NCBI GenBank assembly: GCA_035513295.1
Contig: DATKCH010000097.1
Span: forward strand, 1-64,000
Length of the DNA stretch: 64,000 nucleotides
Source: DATHRK01 sp035513295
GTDB lineage: Bacteria > Gemmatimonadota > Gemmatimonadetes > Longimicrobiales > RSA9
Direction of reading: 5' to 3'
Made by a program: the position numbers and the translations under genes. Of the stretch, positions 20,471 to 26,165 are shown piece by piece. Under the pieces are notes generated by a model. The model saw nothing but the letters and a program-made list of their open reading frames with translations. It did no database searches and was not told where the DNA came from. The stretch's first letter is position 1; each line of letters starts with the position of its first letter.

Positions 20471-20752
20471 ATGGACCTCAAGTACCACATCGAGCTGTCG
20501 GAGCGATCGCGGCACCAGGGGCAGGTCGTGGACGACAAGAAGGAGGCGCTCGGGAAGAGCTTCGGCGACGATTCGCAGGCCGTCTCCGGGCCAACCCTCG
20601 GGGTGGTGGGCGTTCTGATCGCCGACGACCTCCGCTTCTCCGCCTACCGGATCGCTGACGCGCTGGAGCGGATCGCCGACGTGCTGGACGAGGGCTTCAT
20701 GGCCCCCGAGGAAGGCGGCCGGACGCTCAAGACGATGAGGGCGGACCTGTGA
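20471..20752 (+). CDS. Hypothetical island protein, 93 residues
   Basis: I do not recognise this protein. It is acidic and soluble, with no membrane segment. The second half looks helical (RFSAYRIADALERIADVLDE), and the N-terminus has the charged stretch KYHIELSERSRHQGQVVDDK. The start is well supported by GGAGGGG five bases before the ATG. It is the first gene of a tightly packed run: its stop overlaps the start of the RuvC-like gene by four bases (GTGA). The position in the run suggests an accessory protein of the element. Confidence 0.6.
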   Translation: MDLKYHIELSERSRHQGQVVDDKKEALGKSFGDDSQAVSGPTLGVVGVLIADDLRFSAYRIADALERIADVLDEGFMAPEEGGRTLKTMRADL

Positions 20753-21288
20753 CCCTCCTCGCGATCGACCCCGGGCTGGACCGAGCCGCGCTCGCCTTCT
20801 TCGACCGCGCCGCCTACGAGGAGGGCGGCGCCATCTCGGGCGCGGTGCCCGGCGCCTTCCTCGGCGCCGGCTCGATCAAGACCTCGACGAAGGACCCCGA
20901 CCACTTCCGGCTCGCGCAGATCCACGCCGAGACGACGCGGCTGTGCGGTACCTACCTGCCGGGCGCGGCCGTGATCGAGCGGCCGATGACGTCGCGCGTC
21001 TACAAGGGGAAGGCCGAGTCGGTCGCGTGGAACCTCACGCGGTTCTACCAGGCGCGCGGCGTGATCCTGGCCGCCGTCTCGCCGTTCTGCGGGCTCGTGA
21101 TCGAGGCCCGCGCCGGGTAGCTCGCGAAGGTGCAGCGCGCCGACCACCTCGCGTCCGTGTGGGCCGCGGCCGGCCTCCACCCGCCGGGCAAGAACGAGGA
21201 CGAGACGGACGCGGTCTGGCTCGGCTACTCGGCGCTGACGACGGGCGAGCTCCGCAAGCACGAGCTGACGCAGGCGGCGTTCCTGTGA
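20749..21288 (+). pseudogene. RuvC-like Holliday junction nuclease interrupted by an in-frame TAG
   Basis: The reading frame begins with GTG at 20749 (MTLLAIDPGLDRAALAFFD), where Asp7 in IDPG is the first RuvC-type active-site residue, and has Glu77 in AVIERP and the RuvC-like segment NLTRFYQARGVILAAV. A TAG at 21118-21120 stops it after 123 residues. In the same frame after the TAG the family continues (LAKVQRADHLASVWAAAGLH, then PGKNEDETDAVWLGYSAL), with D151 and D154 matching the last acidic pair, to a TGA at 21286. The whole frame is 180 codons, the usual length of RuvC. The next gene starts in a GTGA overlap with this second stop, so the long form is ancestral. The short form lacks the final catalytic residues and is probably inactive unless the TAG is read through. 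Confidence 0.8.
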
Positions 21289-21518
21289 GGGACGTCCCGT
21301 TCGTTGGCGGCCCGCTCTGCGGCGACTCCTGCGAGCCCGTGAAGGGCCACGTCCCGCGGCGCTGGCGGATCCCGCTGCCGCTGCCGCCGGACGTGCGCAC
21401 GGTCCGCGAGATAGAGCCGGCGCCACCGGATCGGCTGCCGAAGGAGCGCGTTGGCGTCTACGAGGCCGAGACCGCGCCGGACGGGACGCTCGAATACCAC
21501 TGGAGAGGGGAGGAGTAG
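21285..21518 (+). CDS. Hypothetical island protein, 77 residues
   Basis: Small protein that I do not recognise. It starts MRDVPFVGGPLCGDSCEP and contains a Pro-rich middle (RIPLPLPPDVRTVREIEPAP). It ends with a short piece that could form a strand (GTLEYHWRGEE). The GGPLCGD opening is seen in small phage proteins, but the match is too short to name a function. The GTG start overlaps the second stop of the RuvC-like frame. It ends with TAG, one base before the ATG of the next gene. Confidence 0.55.
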   Translation: MRDVPFVGGPLCGDSCEPVKGHVPRRWRIPLPLPPDVRTVREIEPAPPDRLPKERVGVYEAETAPDGTLEYHWRGEE

Positions 21519-21519
21519 G

Positions 21520-21846
21520 ATGGCGACATCCTTCGAGCTGGCGCTGACGTTCCAGACGATAACCTGCTGCGTGAAGGGGTGCGGGCTGACGTTCGCGGTG
21601 CCGGACACGTGGGTCGAGAAGCGCCGCGTGGACCATTCGTGGTGGCATTGCCCGAACGGCCACCACCAATACTTCCCTGGCAAGTCCGACGCCGAGAAGC
21701 TGCGCGACGAGCTGGCGCGCACCCAAAAGCGCCTCGAATCCGAGCGCCGCTGCTGCGTCTCCTACCGCGAGACGGCGCACCACCTGGAGCGCCGCATCAA
21801 CGGCTACAAGGGCGCGCTCGCGTCACAGAAGAAGCGCCTCGCATGA
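21520..21846 (+). CDS. Zinc-finger plus coiled-coil phage-type protein
   Basis: Protein of 108 residues. Two metal-binding pairs are visible: CCVKGC at residues 16-21 and HCPNGH at residues 43-48, separated by TFAVPDTWVEKRRVDHSWW. Then YFPGKSDAEKLRDELARTQK starts a charged helix (residues 55-80) likely to form a coiled coil. Proteins with this order are common as small unassigned genes in phages and prophage-like elements; the role is unknown. The start has a very strong ribosome site (GGGGAGGAG seven bases upstream). The stop overlaps the next ATG (ATGA). Confidence 0.7.
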   Translation: MATSFELALTFQTITCCVKGCGLTFAVPDTWVEKRRVDHSWWHCPNGHHQYFPGKSDAEKLRDELARTQKRLESERRCCVSYRETAHHLERRINGYKGALASQKKRLA

Positions 21847-22052
21847 AAACCTATCGCGAGGAGGTGACGGAGCTGGTCGATTCCCAGGTCGTGGGGGCCC
21901 TGCCGCTCGTGCTCGCGCTCGTTCGTCTGCCGCAGCCCTGGGGGCTCCGGCTCGCCGGATCGCTCGTGTTGACGCTCGCCGCGGCGCTGTTCGCCTACCT
22001 GCTGTCGGCGCCTGGTACTTCGACCGCAAGATCGCACACACCGGGGGGTTGA
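21843..22052 (+). CDS. Small single-helix membrane protein of the island
   Basis: Protein of 69 residues with a charged N-terminal helix (MKTYREEVTELVDSQVVGAL), two hydrophobic stretches at about 18-28 and 36-54 (LAGSLVLTLAAALFAYLLSA), and a short polar tail. It is not recognised. Size, membrane helix and position in a phage-like gene run would fit a holin-type or other small membrane protein, but there is no lysis gene nearby, so this is only a possibility. ATG overlaps the previous TGA. Confidence 0.5.
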   Translation: MKTYREEVTELVDSQVVGALPLVLALVRLPQPWGLRLAGSLVLTLAAALFAYLLSAPGTSTARSHTPGG

Positions 22053-22053
22053 G

Positions 22054-22731
22054 ATGACCGAGTACGATGTCGACAGCGACGTGCCGCCGCCGGACCCGCA
22101 AGACCGTGCCTTCCGGCAGTTTGGCACCTTCAAGTACCCGTGGGCCGAGATGGGCGACGGCGACTCGTTCTTCGTGCCGGCCGACCCCGGGGTCCACACG
22201 GACAGGATACAGAAGAGGATCCTGCAAGCGGGCCGCTACTTCCGTCGCAACGGCAACAATCACATCGCCGAGCTGGAAGAGCGGGCCCGGAACGCTGAGG
22301 AGGCGGCGAAGGCGAGCGCGAACCTCGCGGACTACTGGGCGAAGCGGTGCGAGGAGTGGCGGGACCGCACGGTCCAACTCCACCGCGACCGCTCCGGGCG
22401 CTGCCCCGCTCGGGACTCGTTCGGCTACGAGTGCAGCTCGAAGGCCGGCCACGACGGGGCGCACCGCTTCGAGCCACCGAAGCCCGCCGACCCCTCCCTC
22501 GAGCGCCGGGCGCTGGCGGCGATGCCGGCGATTAGGCGGCGGCCCTCGCAGCGTTCGCCTCTGTCGCCGGCCCGCCCCGGTGCCTTCGATGTCATTCACC
22601 GCGAAGCTCTTGCCGCCGCGGAGACACCCGTCGTACCGTGCAGGAGGTGCCGGTTGGGCAGACCCGCGTTTGAATCCCGGTCTGATGCATACAGTGCGTT
22701 AGGCATCACATCCCGTGAACCACCTTCATAG
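22054..22731 (+). CDS. Phage-type protein (DUF7303-like N-terminus), C-terminus altered by cassette insertion
   Basis: Protein of 225 residues. The first 70 residues include FKYPWAEMGDGDSFFVP and then IQKRILQAGRYFRRNGNN, a pattern seen in small phage proteins of the DUF7303 type. A charged helix follows (HIAELEERARNAEEAAKASA), then a Cys/His group (CPARDSFGYECSSKAGHDGA) that may bind metal. The last ten residues (LGITSREPPS) and the stop codon are encoded by the first 33 bases of the gene cassette that begins at 22699, so the natural C-terminus has been replaced. Function unknown. Confidence 0.6.
   Translation: MTEYDVDSDVPPPDPQDRAFRQFGTFKYPWAEMGDGDSFFVPADPGVHTDRIQKRILQAGRYFRRNGNNHIAELEERARNAEEAAKASANLADYWAKRCEEWRDRTVQLHRDRSGRCPARDSFGYECSSKAGHDGAHRFEPPKPADPSLERRALAAMPAIRRRPSQRSPLSPARPGAFDVIHREALAAAETPVVPCRRCRLGRPAFESRSDAYSALGITSREPPS
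22698..22704 (+). other. Left cassette boundary, core site GTTAGGC
   Basis: This 7-base core site (consensus GTTRRRY) is repeated exactly at 23743-23749. Recombination by an integron integrase cuts between G and TT, so the cassette starts at 22699. No matching inverse core GCCTAAC is found within 150 bases upstream, so the left site is not a full attC and looks like a secondary insertion point. Confidence 0.75.
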
Positions 22732-22748
22732 AGCAAGCGAAGTGTCAC

Positions 22749-23168
22749 TTGTCTGCTGAAGAACCCGACCGACTGATTGCCAATCGGCGTTTCAATCAGC
22801 CTCTTGAGGTTGAGGGTGGCGAAGTTGCGCCTAGCTATGGCCTCTTCCAGCCGTGCTATCCACTAAGCGAGGCCGATTTTCTCCGGCTGCAGAAGTCGAA
22901 TAGTGTCATGGCTGCGATCGGCGGTGGACTCACGAGTTTCGCCCTAACGCTAGGTCTGCCGCTCCTCGTCGCCTACCTACGCCAGCCGTCAACCGTCCCG
23001 TCCGTACCGGAAATGGTCATCGTCGCGATATCACTTGTGACCGGACTTCTCCTCCTCGGCCTGGCGACGCACTTTTCCAGCGATCGGCGCTCCATAATGA
23101 AGAAGGTAAACGAGCATTTCCGTGACAATCCCGCTGAGCCAGAATTCCGGATACGTCGCAATGATTGA
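22749..23168 (+). CDS. Cassette gene 1: two-helix membrane protein of unknown function
   Basis: Protein of 139 residues, not recognised. Residues 1-50 are soluble and polar. Two transmembrane helices follow: about 52-75 (MAAIGGGLTSFALTLGLPLL) and 86-108 (EMVIVAISLVTGLLLLGLAT), joined by a short Pro-rich loop. The last 30 residues are charged (SIMKKVNEHFRDNPAEPEFR). The TTG at 22749 is the only start that keeps the N-terminal part, 50 bases from the cassette boundary as expected for cassette genes. The ribosome site is weak. Codon use is far less GC-biased than in flanking genes. It overlaps gene 2 by eight bases. Confidence 0.6.
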   Translation: MSAEEPDRLIANRRFNQPLEVEGGEVAPSYGLFQPCYPLSEADFLRLQKSNSVMAAIGGGLTSFALTLGLPLLVAYLRQPSTVPSVPEMVIVAISLVTGLLLLGLATHFSSDRRSIMKKVNEHFRDNPAEPEFRIRRND

Positions 23169-23622
23169 ATACGAGCTTCCAGCCCGCTACTCGCCGTACC
23201 GAGAGCTCAACGTGTGCTCAAATCGGCTTGTGAACGTCAGAATTCCGATCTTGATGCACGAGAATCCCGTGCTCCTCGTTGGCTCGGGATCATATCCTAT
23301 GGTCTGGCTTTCCGCGCCACTTGAGCCCGGGGCACGTCGATGGGGTTACGTGGTTAAGGAGAGTAAGTCCTTGAATCCGGCCGTCTCCGTTCACATAGAC
23401 CGGAAGCAGAAGTCCGTGAACGTTAGGATCGAGGGTGAGGATGTACTGTTTGTACAAGCGGACTCTGCTGTGCGCGCGACAATCTCTCGCCTCAATCTTC
23501 GGCCAATTGGCCTAGCCGTGCACGGAGACAGACAGGGTCTTCAAGCGGGAGGTGTTAGTTTGTCCGCGAACACCTTCGAGAACGTGCACACAGCCTTCGC
23601 GTTTGGTGACTCTAACAAGTGA
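23161..23622 (+). CDS. Cassette gene 2: soluble protein of unknown function
   Basis: Protein of 153 residues, not recognised. It starts MIEYELPARYSPYRELNVCS and has many alternating hydrophobic residues (LVNVRIPILMHENPVLLVGS; VSVHIDRKQKSVNVRIEGED), which suggests a mostly beta fold. There is no signal peptide or membrane helix. I prefer the ATG at 23161, which overlaps the end of gene 1; a GTG at 23122 would add 13 residues. The TGA at 23620 lies directly before the attC site, the normal position for a cassette gene. The overlap with the membrane protein suggests that the two products work together. Confidence 0.6.
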   Translation: MIEYELPARYSPYRELNVCSNRLVNVRIPILMHENPVLLVGSGSYPMVWLSAPLEPGARRWGYVVKESKSLNPAVSVHIDRKQKSVNVRIEGEDVLFVQADSAVRATISRLNLRPIGLAVHGDRQGLQAGGVSLSANTFENVHTAFAFGDSNK

Positions 23623-23623
23623 T

Positions 23624-23749
23624 GCCTAACGGAGGGGTGAAGCTGTCGAGCAGGTGAGTCGATGTGAAGTCGCGGGGAATGACTCGCATAGCAATTCAAG
23701 TGTCGCGGGCGCTGTGATGGGCTCGCAGCTTACCCCAATTGCGTTAGGC
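23624..23749 (+). repeat. attC recombination site (126 bp)
   Basis: Outer boxes GCCTAAC (23624-23630) and GTTAGGC (23743-23749) are perfect complements. Inner arms 23634-23651 and 23721-23736 pair over 16 bases as three blocks (GGGGT/ACCCC, AAGCTG/CAGCTT, CGAGC/GCTCG), leaving exactly two unpaired bases on the left arm, G39 and T46 (23639 and 23646). These two extrahelical bases are the known strand-choice signal of attC sites. A 69-base variable loop lies between the arms and contains a further weak GAGTC/GACTC pairing. Confidence 0.92.
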
Positions 23750-23779
23750 GGCTGTGGAGTGGTGTCTCGGGCACCAAGG

Positions 23780-23785
23780 TATAAT
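23780..23785 (+). promoter_or_regulatory. Possible -10 box TATAAT before the gluconate dehydrogenase fragment
   Basis: A perfect TATAAT lies 32 bases before the ATG at 23818 in an otherwise GC-rich region. A -35 box is not clear (TGGAGT or GTGGTG would be at roughly the right distance). AGGAG stands eight bases before the ATG. Confidence 0.4.
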
Positions 23786-23817
23786 CCCTCCCCCGCGTCA
23801 GCCATAGGAGCCCTTGC

Positions 23818-24105
23818 ATGAGCGAGCCCGCACTTCCGCGTCGGGACTTTCTCCTCGGTGTAGCTGGTATCGGCGGCACGGTCGCGCTGGCCGCTCACCT
23901 CCGCGCAATTGCGGCGTATGCCGCACTGGTCCCGGAGCAGGCGCCGTGGGAGTTTTTCACCCCGGAGGAGGCAGCCGACTTCGACGCGGTCAGCGCCCAG
24001 ATCGTCCCAACGGACGAGACCCCCGGCGCGCGGGAGGCGCGCGTCGTCCGTTTCGCCGACCATGCACTCGCCACGGCCTTCAAAGGCAATCAGGCGCAGT
24101 TCCGG
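23818..24105 (+). pseudogene. 5' fragment of a gluconate 2-dehydrogenase subunit 3 family gene
   Basis: The first 90-96 codons match the N-terminus of the gluconate 2-dehydrogenase subunit 3 family: a twin-arginine-type signal (RRDFLLGVAGIGGTVALA), then WEFFTPEEAADFDAVSAQIV, PTDETPGAREARVVRFADHA and LATAF. This exported subunit normally partners a GMC oxidoreductase. Homology ends near 24105; after that the conserved product is read in another frame (the HTH gene), and this frame continues as meaningless residues to 24405. Promoter and ribosome site appear intact, so a chimeric 195-residue product could be made, but it would lack most of the subunit. Confidence 0.75.
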
Positions 24106-24155
24106 AGGCCGAGGAGCTCGAGGACGCCGAGCGCGACCGCGACGTCTCCTCCGCC

Positions 24156-24362
24156 GTGGCCGCGGAGCTGTCCGGCTACAGCCGGCGCCAGCTCCGGCGG
24201 CTCGTCGCCGAGCGCAAGCTCCGGAACGTCGGCACCGGCAACGAGCATCGCTACCGGGTGGCCGAGCTGCCCAAGAAGCCCGGCCATCGCGTGCGCACGG
24301 CCGAGGGCCCATCCTCGAAGGGCCAGATCGCCCGCGCCGTCGCCCGGGGAGAGAACGGGTGA
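24156..24362 (+). CDS. Excisionase-like HTH protein, probably 5' truncated
   Basis: Short DNA-binding protein beside the integrase, as excisionases usually are. From the GTG at 24156 it has 68 residues: ELSGYSRRQLRRLVAERKLR and NVGTGNEHRYRVAELPKKPG form a MerR/excisionase-type winged helix. The frame is open upstream and reads AVPEAEELEDAERDRDVSSA from about 24100, directly after the gluconate dehydrogenase fragment ends. The original start was therefore probably lost in the rearrangement that brought the fragment in. The GTG has no clear ribosome site. The TGA overlaps the integrase ATG by one base. Confidence 0.65.
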   Translation: MAAELSGYSRRQLRRLVAERKLRNVGTGNEHRYRVAELPKKPGHRVRTAEGPSSKGQIARAVARGENG

Positions 24363-25579
24363 TGGCACGCAAGCGACGGAAGTGCTGGTCCTACTCGGCT
24401 GGTGAGCGGGGCCGGAACCGTGCGCGGGTCTACGAGAAGGAGCCCGGCGGCCAGGTCTACCTCGAATGGTACGAGGACGGCCACCGCCGGCGCGCCCTGC
24501 TCGCCGTCACGGACCACGAGGAAGCGAAGCGCAGGGCCGATGCCGCCGCGGCGAGGTTCGCACTCTCGGCCGAAGCGGAGCGGCGCGGCTCGGTCGCGAC
24601 GCTGATGGCCGCCTACGCGAAGGAGGTCACGCGACGCAAGGGAGCTTCGATGCGGGACGGCGAGGGCCGCGCCGAGCGGGTCTGGCTCGCGTTCTTCGGC
24701 ACGCAGCCGACGGGCCGCGGGCCCGAGCGGCACCCGCGCACGCTGGACCGCATCGATTGGGAGCGGTTCATCGCGGCGCGGCGCGCCGGCGAGCTGCCCG
24801 GCTGGCGCGCGGTGCGGGACCGGCAGGTCGCCTACGACCTCGCCTACCTGTGCCGGGTGCTGACCTGGGCGACGGGCGCCGGCCGGCTGGAGCGGCACCC
24901 GTGGGACGCGGGCGTGCGACGCGCGCAGGGCTGGCCGGCGGTCAAGGAGCGGAACCCGCGCCGGCCGGCGATGACGGGCGCGCTGCGCGCGGGGCTGATC
25001 GAGCACGGCCACCCGCTGCTCGGCGTGATCCTCGTGCTGGAGCGCGAGACGCGCCGGCGCAGCTCGGCGATCCGGCGGCTGTTGTGGTCCGACGTGGACC
25101 TCGAGGCCGGCACGGTGCGCTGGCGCGCCGCGACCGACAAGGCGGGCCGCGCGAGCGTGACTCCGCTGACGGCCGACGCGGCGGCCGTGCTGCGCTCGCT
25201 CGAGCGCGGGATCGGCGACGTGCCGTTGTTCGCGCGCGGCGACGACCCCACGCGGCCGGCGAGCCGCCACACGCTGCAACGCTGGCTCCGGCGCGCGAAG
25301 CGGAAGTGGCTGGAGGCGGTGCCGGAGGCCGAGCGCGAGGAGCTCGCCGCGCGGCTGGCCGACGTCGGGTTCCATGCCGAGAAGCGGGCCGGCGTGCGCG
25401 ACCCGCGGTTCCGGGCGCTGCCGCCGAAGGTGCAGGAGATGGTTGCGGGGACCGCATACGCGACCCTGCGCACGATTTACGACGACCTGGGCGTCGAGGA
25501 GCTGAGAGAGGCGATGGCGCCGATCGACACCGCGAACCGACACCAGGCGGGAGGGGAGAGGAGTCCGGTCGGGCTGTAA
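24362..25579 (+). CDS. Tyrosine recombinase (island integrase)
   Basis: Integrase of 405 residues that would insert and excise the island at tRNA-Met. An N-terminal arm-binding part (residues 1-75) includes GGQVYLEWYEDGHRRRALLA; a core-binding SAM-like domain runs from about 78 to 190. The catalytic domain has Arg I in ERETRRRSSAIRRLLWSDVD, the box II group in VGFHAEKRAGVRD, and the probable nucleophile Tyr in TLRTIYDDLGVEEL. The usual second His/Trp (LGH) is replaced by AGTAY, so the domain is somewhat divergent. The ATG overlaps the HTH gene stop (TGATG). The gene ends 27 bases before the right attachment repeat. Confidence 0.9.
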   Translation: MARKRRKCWSYSAGERGRNRARVYEKEPGGQVYLEWYEDGHRRRALLAVTDHEEAKRRADAAAARFALSAEAERRGSVATLMAAYAKEVTRRKGASMRDGEGRAERVWLAFFGTQPTGRGPERHPRTLDRIDWERFIAARRAGELPGWRAVRDRQVAYDLAYLCRVLTWATGAGRLERHPWDAGVRRAQGWPAVKERNPRRPAMTGALRAGLIEHGHPLLGVILVLERETRRRSSAIRRLLWSDVDLEAGTVRWRAATDKAGRASVTPLTADAAAVLRSLERGIGDVPLFARGDDPTRPASRHTLQRWLRRAKRKWLEAVPEAEREELAARLADVGFHAEKRAGVRDPRFRALPPKVQEMVAGTAYATLRTIYDDLGVEELREAMAPIDTANRHQAGGERSPVGL

Positions 25580-25606
25580 GCTCGGCACGGGCGGGCGATT
25601 AGGGGC

Positions 25607-25653
25607 AGTCCCAGAGGGGAGACTCGAACTCCCGACCTCACGATTATGAGTCG
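25607..25653 (-). repeat. Right attachment repeat within intact tRNA-Met
   Basis: Exact 47-base copy of 20276-20322. It includes two bases beyond the 3' end of the tRNA and stops in the anticodon stem. Together the two repeats define the island ends. Confidence 0.93.
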
Positions 25654-25682
25654 TGCGCTCTGACCAGCTGAGCTACTCTGGG
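25609..25682 (-). tRNA. tRNA-Met (CAT)
   Basis: The 74-base cloverleaf folds completely: acceptor CCCAGAG/CTCTGGG, D stem GCTC/GAGC, anticodon stem CACGA/TCGTG with loop CTCATAA (anticodon CAT), T stem GGGAG/CTCCC with loop TTCGAGT, discriminator A. CCA is not encoded. C1-G72 pairing argues against initiator tRNA. Elongator Met is the simplest reading; a tRNA-Ile with modified CAT cannot be ruled out from sequence. It hosts the island and has been kept intact by the integration. Confidence 0.95.
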
Positions 25683-25750
25683 GAACGGCCGCCCGGGGCG
25701 CGCCGAGCGAAGAAAGCTATCCGGGCCGTATGGGGGGGTCAACGGGCCGC

Positions 25751-26080
25751 TCAGGGCTCCTCGGAGGCCCGGGCGACGGTCGAATCCTCCTCGACGAAGC
25801 GGTACAGCACCTCGCCGTCGCGGATCATGCCGAAGCGCTCACGGGCGAGTCGTTCGACGGCGGCGGGATCGTTCTCGAGCGAATCGGCGCGCGCCCGGAG
25901 CAGCTCCACTTCGGCGCGCAGGCTGTCCAGCGCCTCGGCCTCTTCGGCGCGCAGGCTGTCCAGCCGCCACGTCTCAAAGACGTTGTACTCGCCCCCGAAC
26001 AGTGCGAAATAGGCGCCCACACCCAGGGTCGCCGGAAGCAGCACCCGGCGCCAGTTCGAACCGCCCCTCGGTCGTTGCAT
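25751..26080 (-). CDS. FtsB/DivIC-like septum formation initiator
   Basis: Small bitopic cell-division protein of 109 residues. There is a short cytoplasmic N-terminus, one membrane helix at about 12-28 (VLLPATLGVGAYFALFGG), then a periplasmic coiled coil (residues 38-75) and a conserved ending (ERLARERFGMIRDGEVLYRF) typical of FtsB/DivIC, which bridges FtsL and FtsQ at the division site. The coiled coil holds an 11-residue duplication (LDSLRAEEAEA / LDSLRAEVELL), encoded by an exact 22-base repeat with a 33-base period. The gene follows eno, an arrangement kept in many bacteria. Confidence 0.88.
   Translation of the reverse strand: MQRPRGGSNWRRVLLPATLGVGAYFALFGGEYNVFETWRLDSLRAEEAEALDSLRAEVELLRARADSLENDPAAVERLARERFGMIRDGEVLYRFVEEDSTVARASEEP
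25910..25964 (-). repeat. Two 22-base repeats with 33-base spacing inside the ftsB-like gene
   Basis: Identical 22-base units at 25910-25931 and 25943-25964, in frame, encode the repeated LDSLRAE of the coiled coil. The 11-codon period fits a hendecad coiled-coil repeat made by recent duplication. Confidence 0.85.
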
Positions 26081-26165
26081 GCGTCCCCCCCCGTCCCCGT
26101 CCGCCCGTCCCCGCGACCCCCCCGCCGGCGACGCGCGACCGCCGCGCGGACCGACCGCCGCGCTC

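Larger units (their letters stand above)
22699..23743 (+). mobile_element. Integron-type gene cassette (1045 bp, two genes plus attC) without integron integrase
   Basis: The segment runs from one GTTAGGC core to the next, contains two closely packed genes in one direction, and ends with a complete attC site that begins two bases after the last stop codon. Its base composition differs sharply from its surroundings (52% GC in the 60 bases from 22741, against about 70% in neighbouring genes). All are hallmarks of a mobile integron cassette. No intI-like gene is in the window; the only recombinase is the island integrase. Confidence 0.85.
20276..25653. mobile_element. tRNA-Met-integrated genomic island with tyrosine recombinase
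   Basis: An element of about 5.3 kb lies between two copies of a 47-bp direct repeat. The right copy is the 3' two thirds of an intact tRNA-Met gene; the left copy is an orphan tRNA 3' end. A tyrosine recombinase gene ends 27 bases before the right repeat. This is the classical arrangement for site-specific integration into a tRNA gene. Contents in order: an unknown 93-residue protein, RuvC-like (interrupted), a 77-residue protein, a zinc-finger protein, a small membrane protein, a phage-type protein, an integron-type cassette with two genes, a gene fragment, an excisionase-like HTH gene and the integrase. No capsid, terminase, replication or conjugation genes are seen, so it is a satellite-sized or decayed element. 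Confidence 0.9.

Noticed and set aside
21118..21120. TAG recoded as a sense codon in the whole island
   Set aside because: Other island genes (ending at 21518 and 22731) use TAG as their stop, so general reassignment is unlikely; a nonsense mutation or local read-through remains.
22640..22695. Possible tRNA remnant (TTTGAATCCCGG looks like a T loop) at the left edge of the cassette
   Set aside because: The T stem pairs only four of five bases and no acceptor, anticodon or D arm can be found.
22540..22700. A second attC upstream of the left core site
   Set aside because: No GCCTAAC-like inverse core or pairing inner arm lies within 150 bases upstream.
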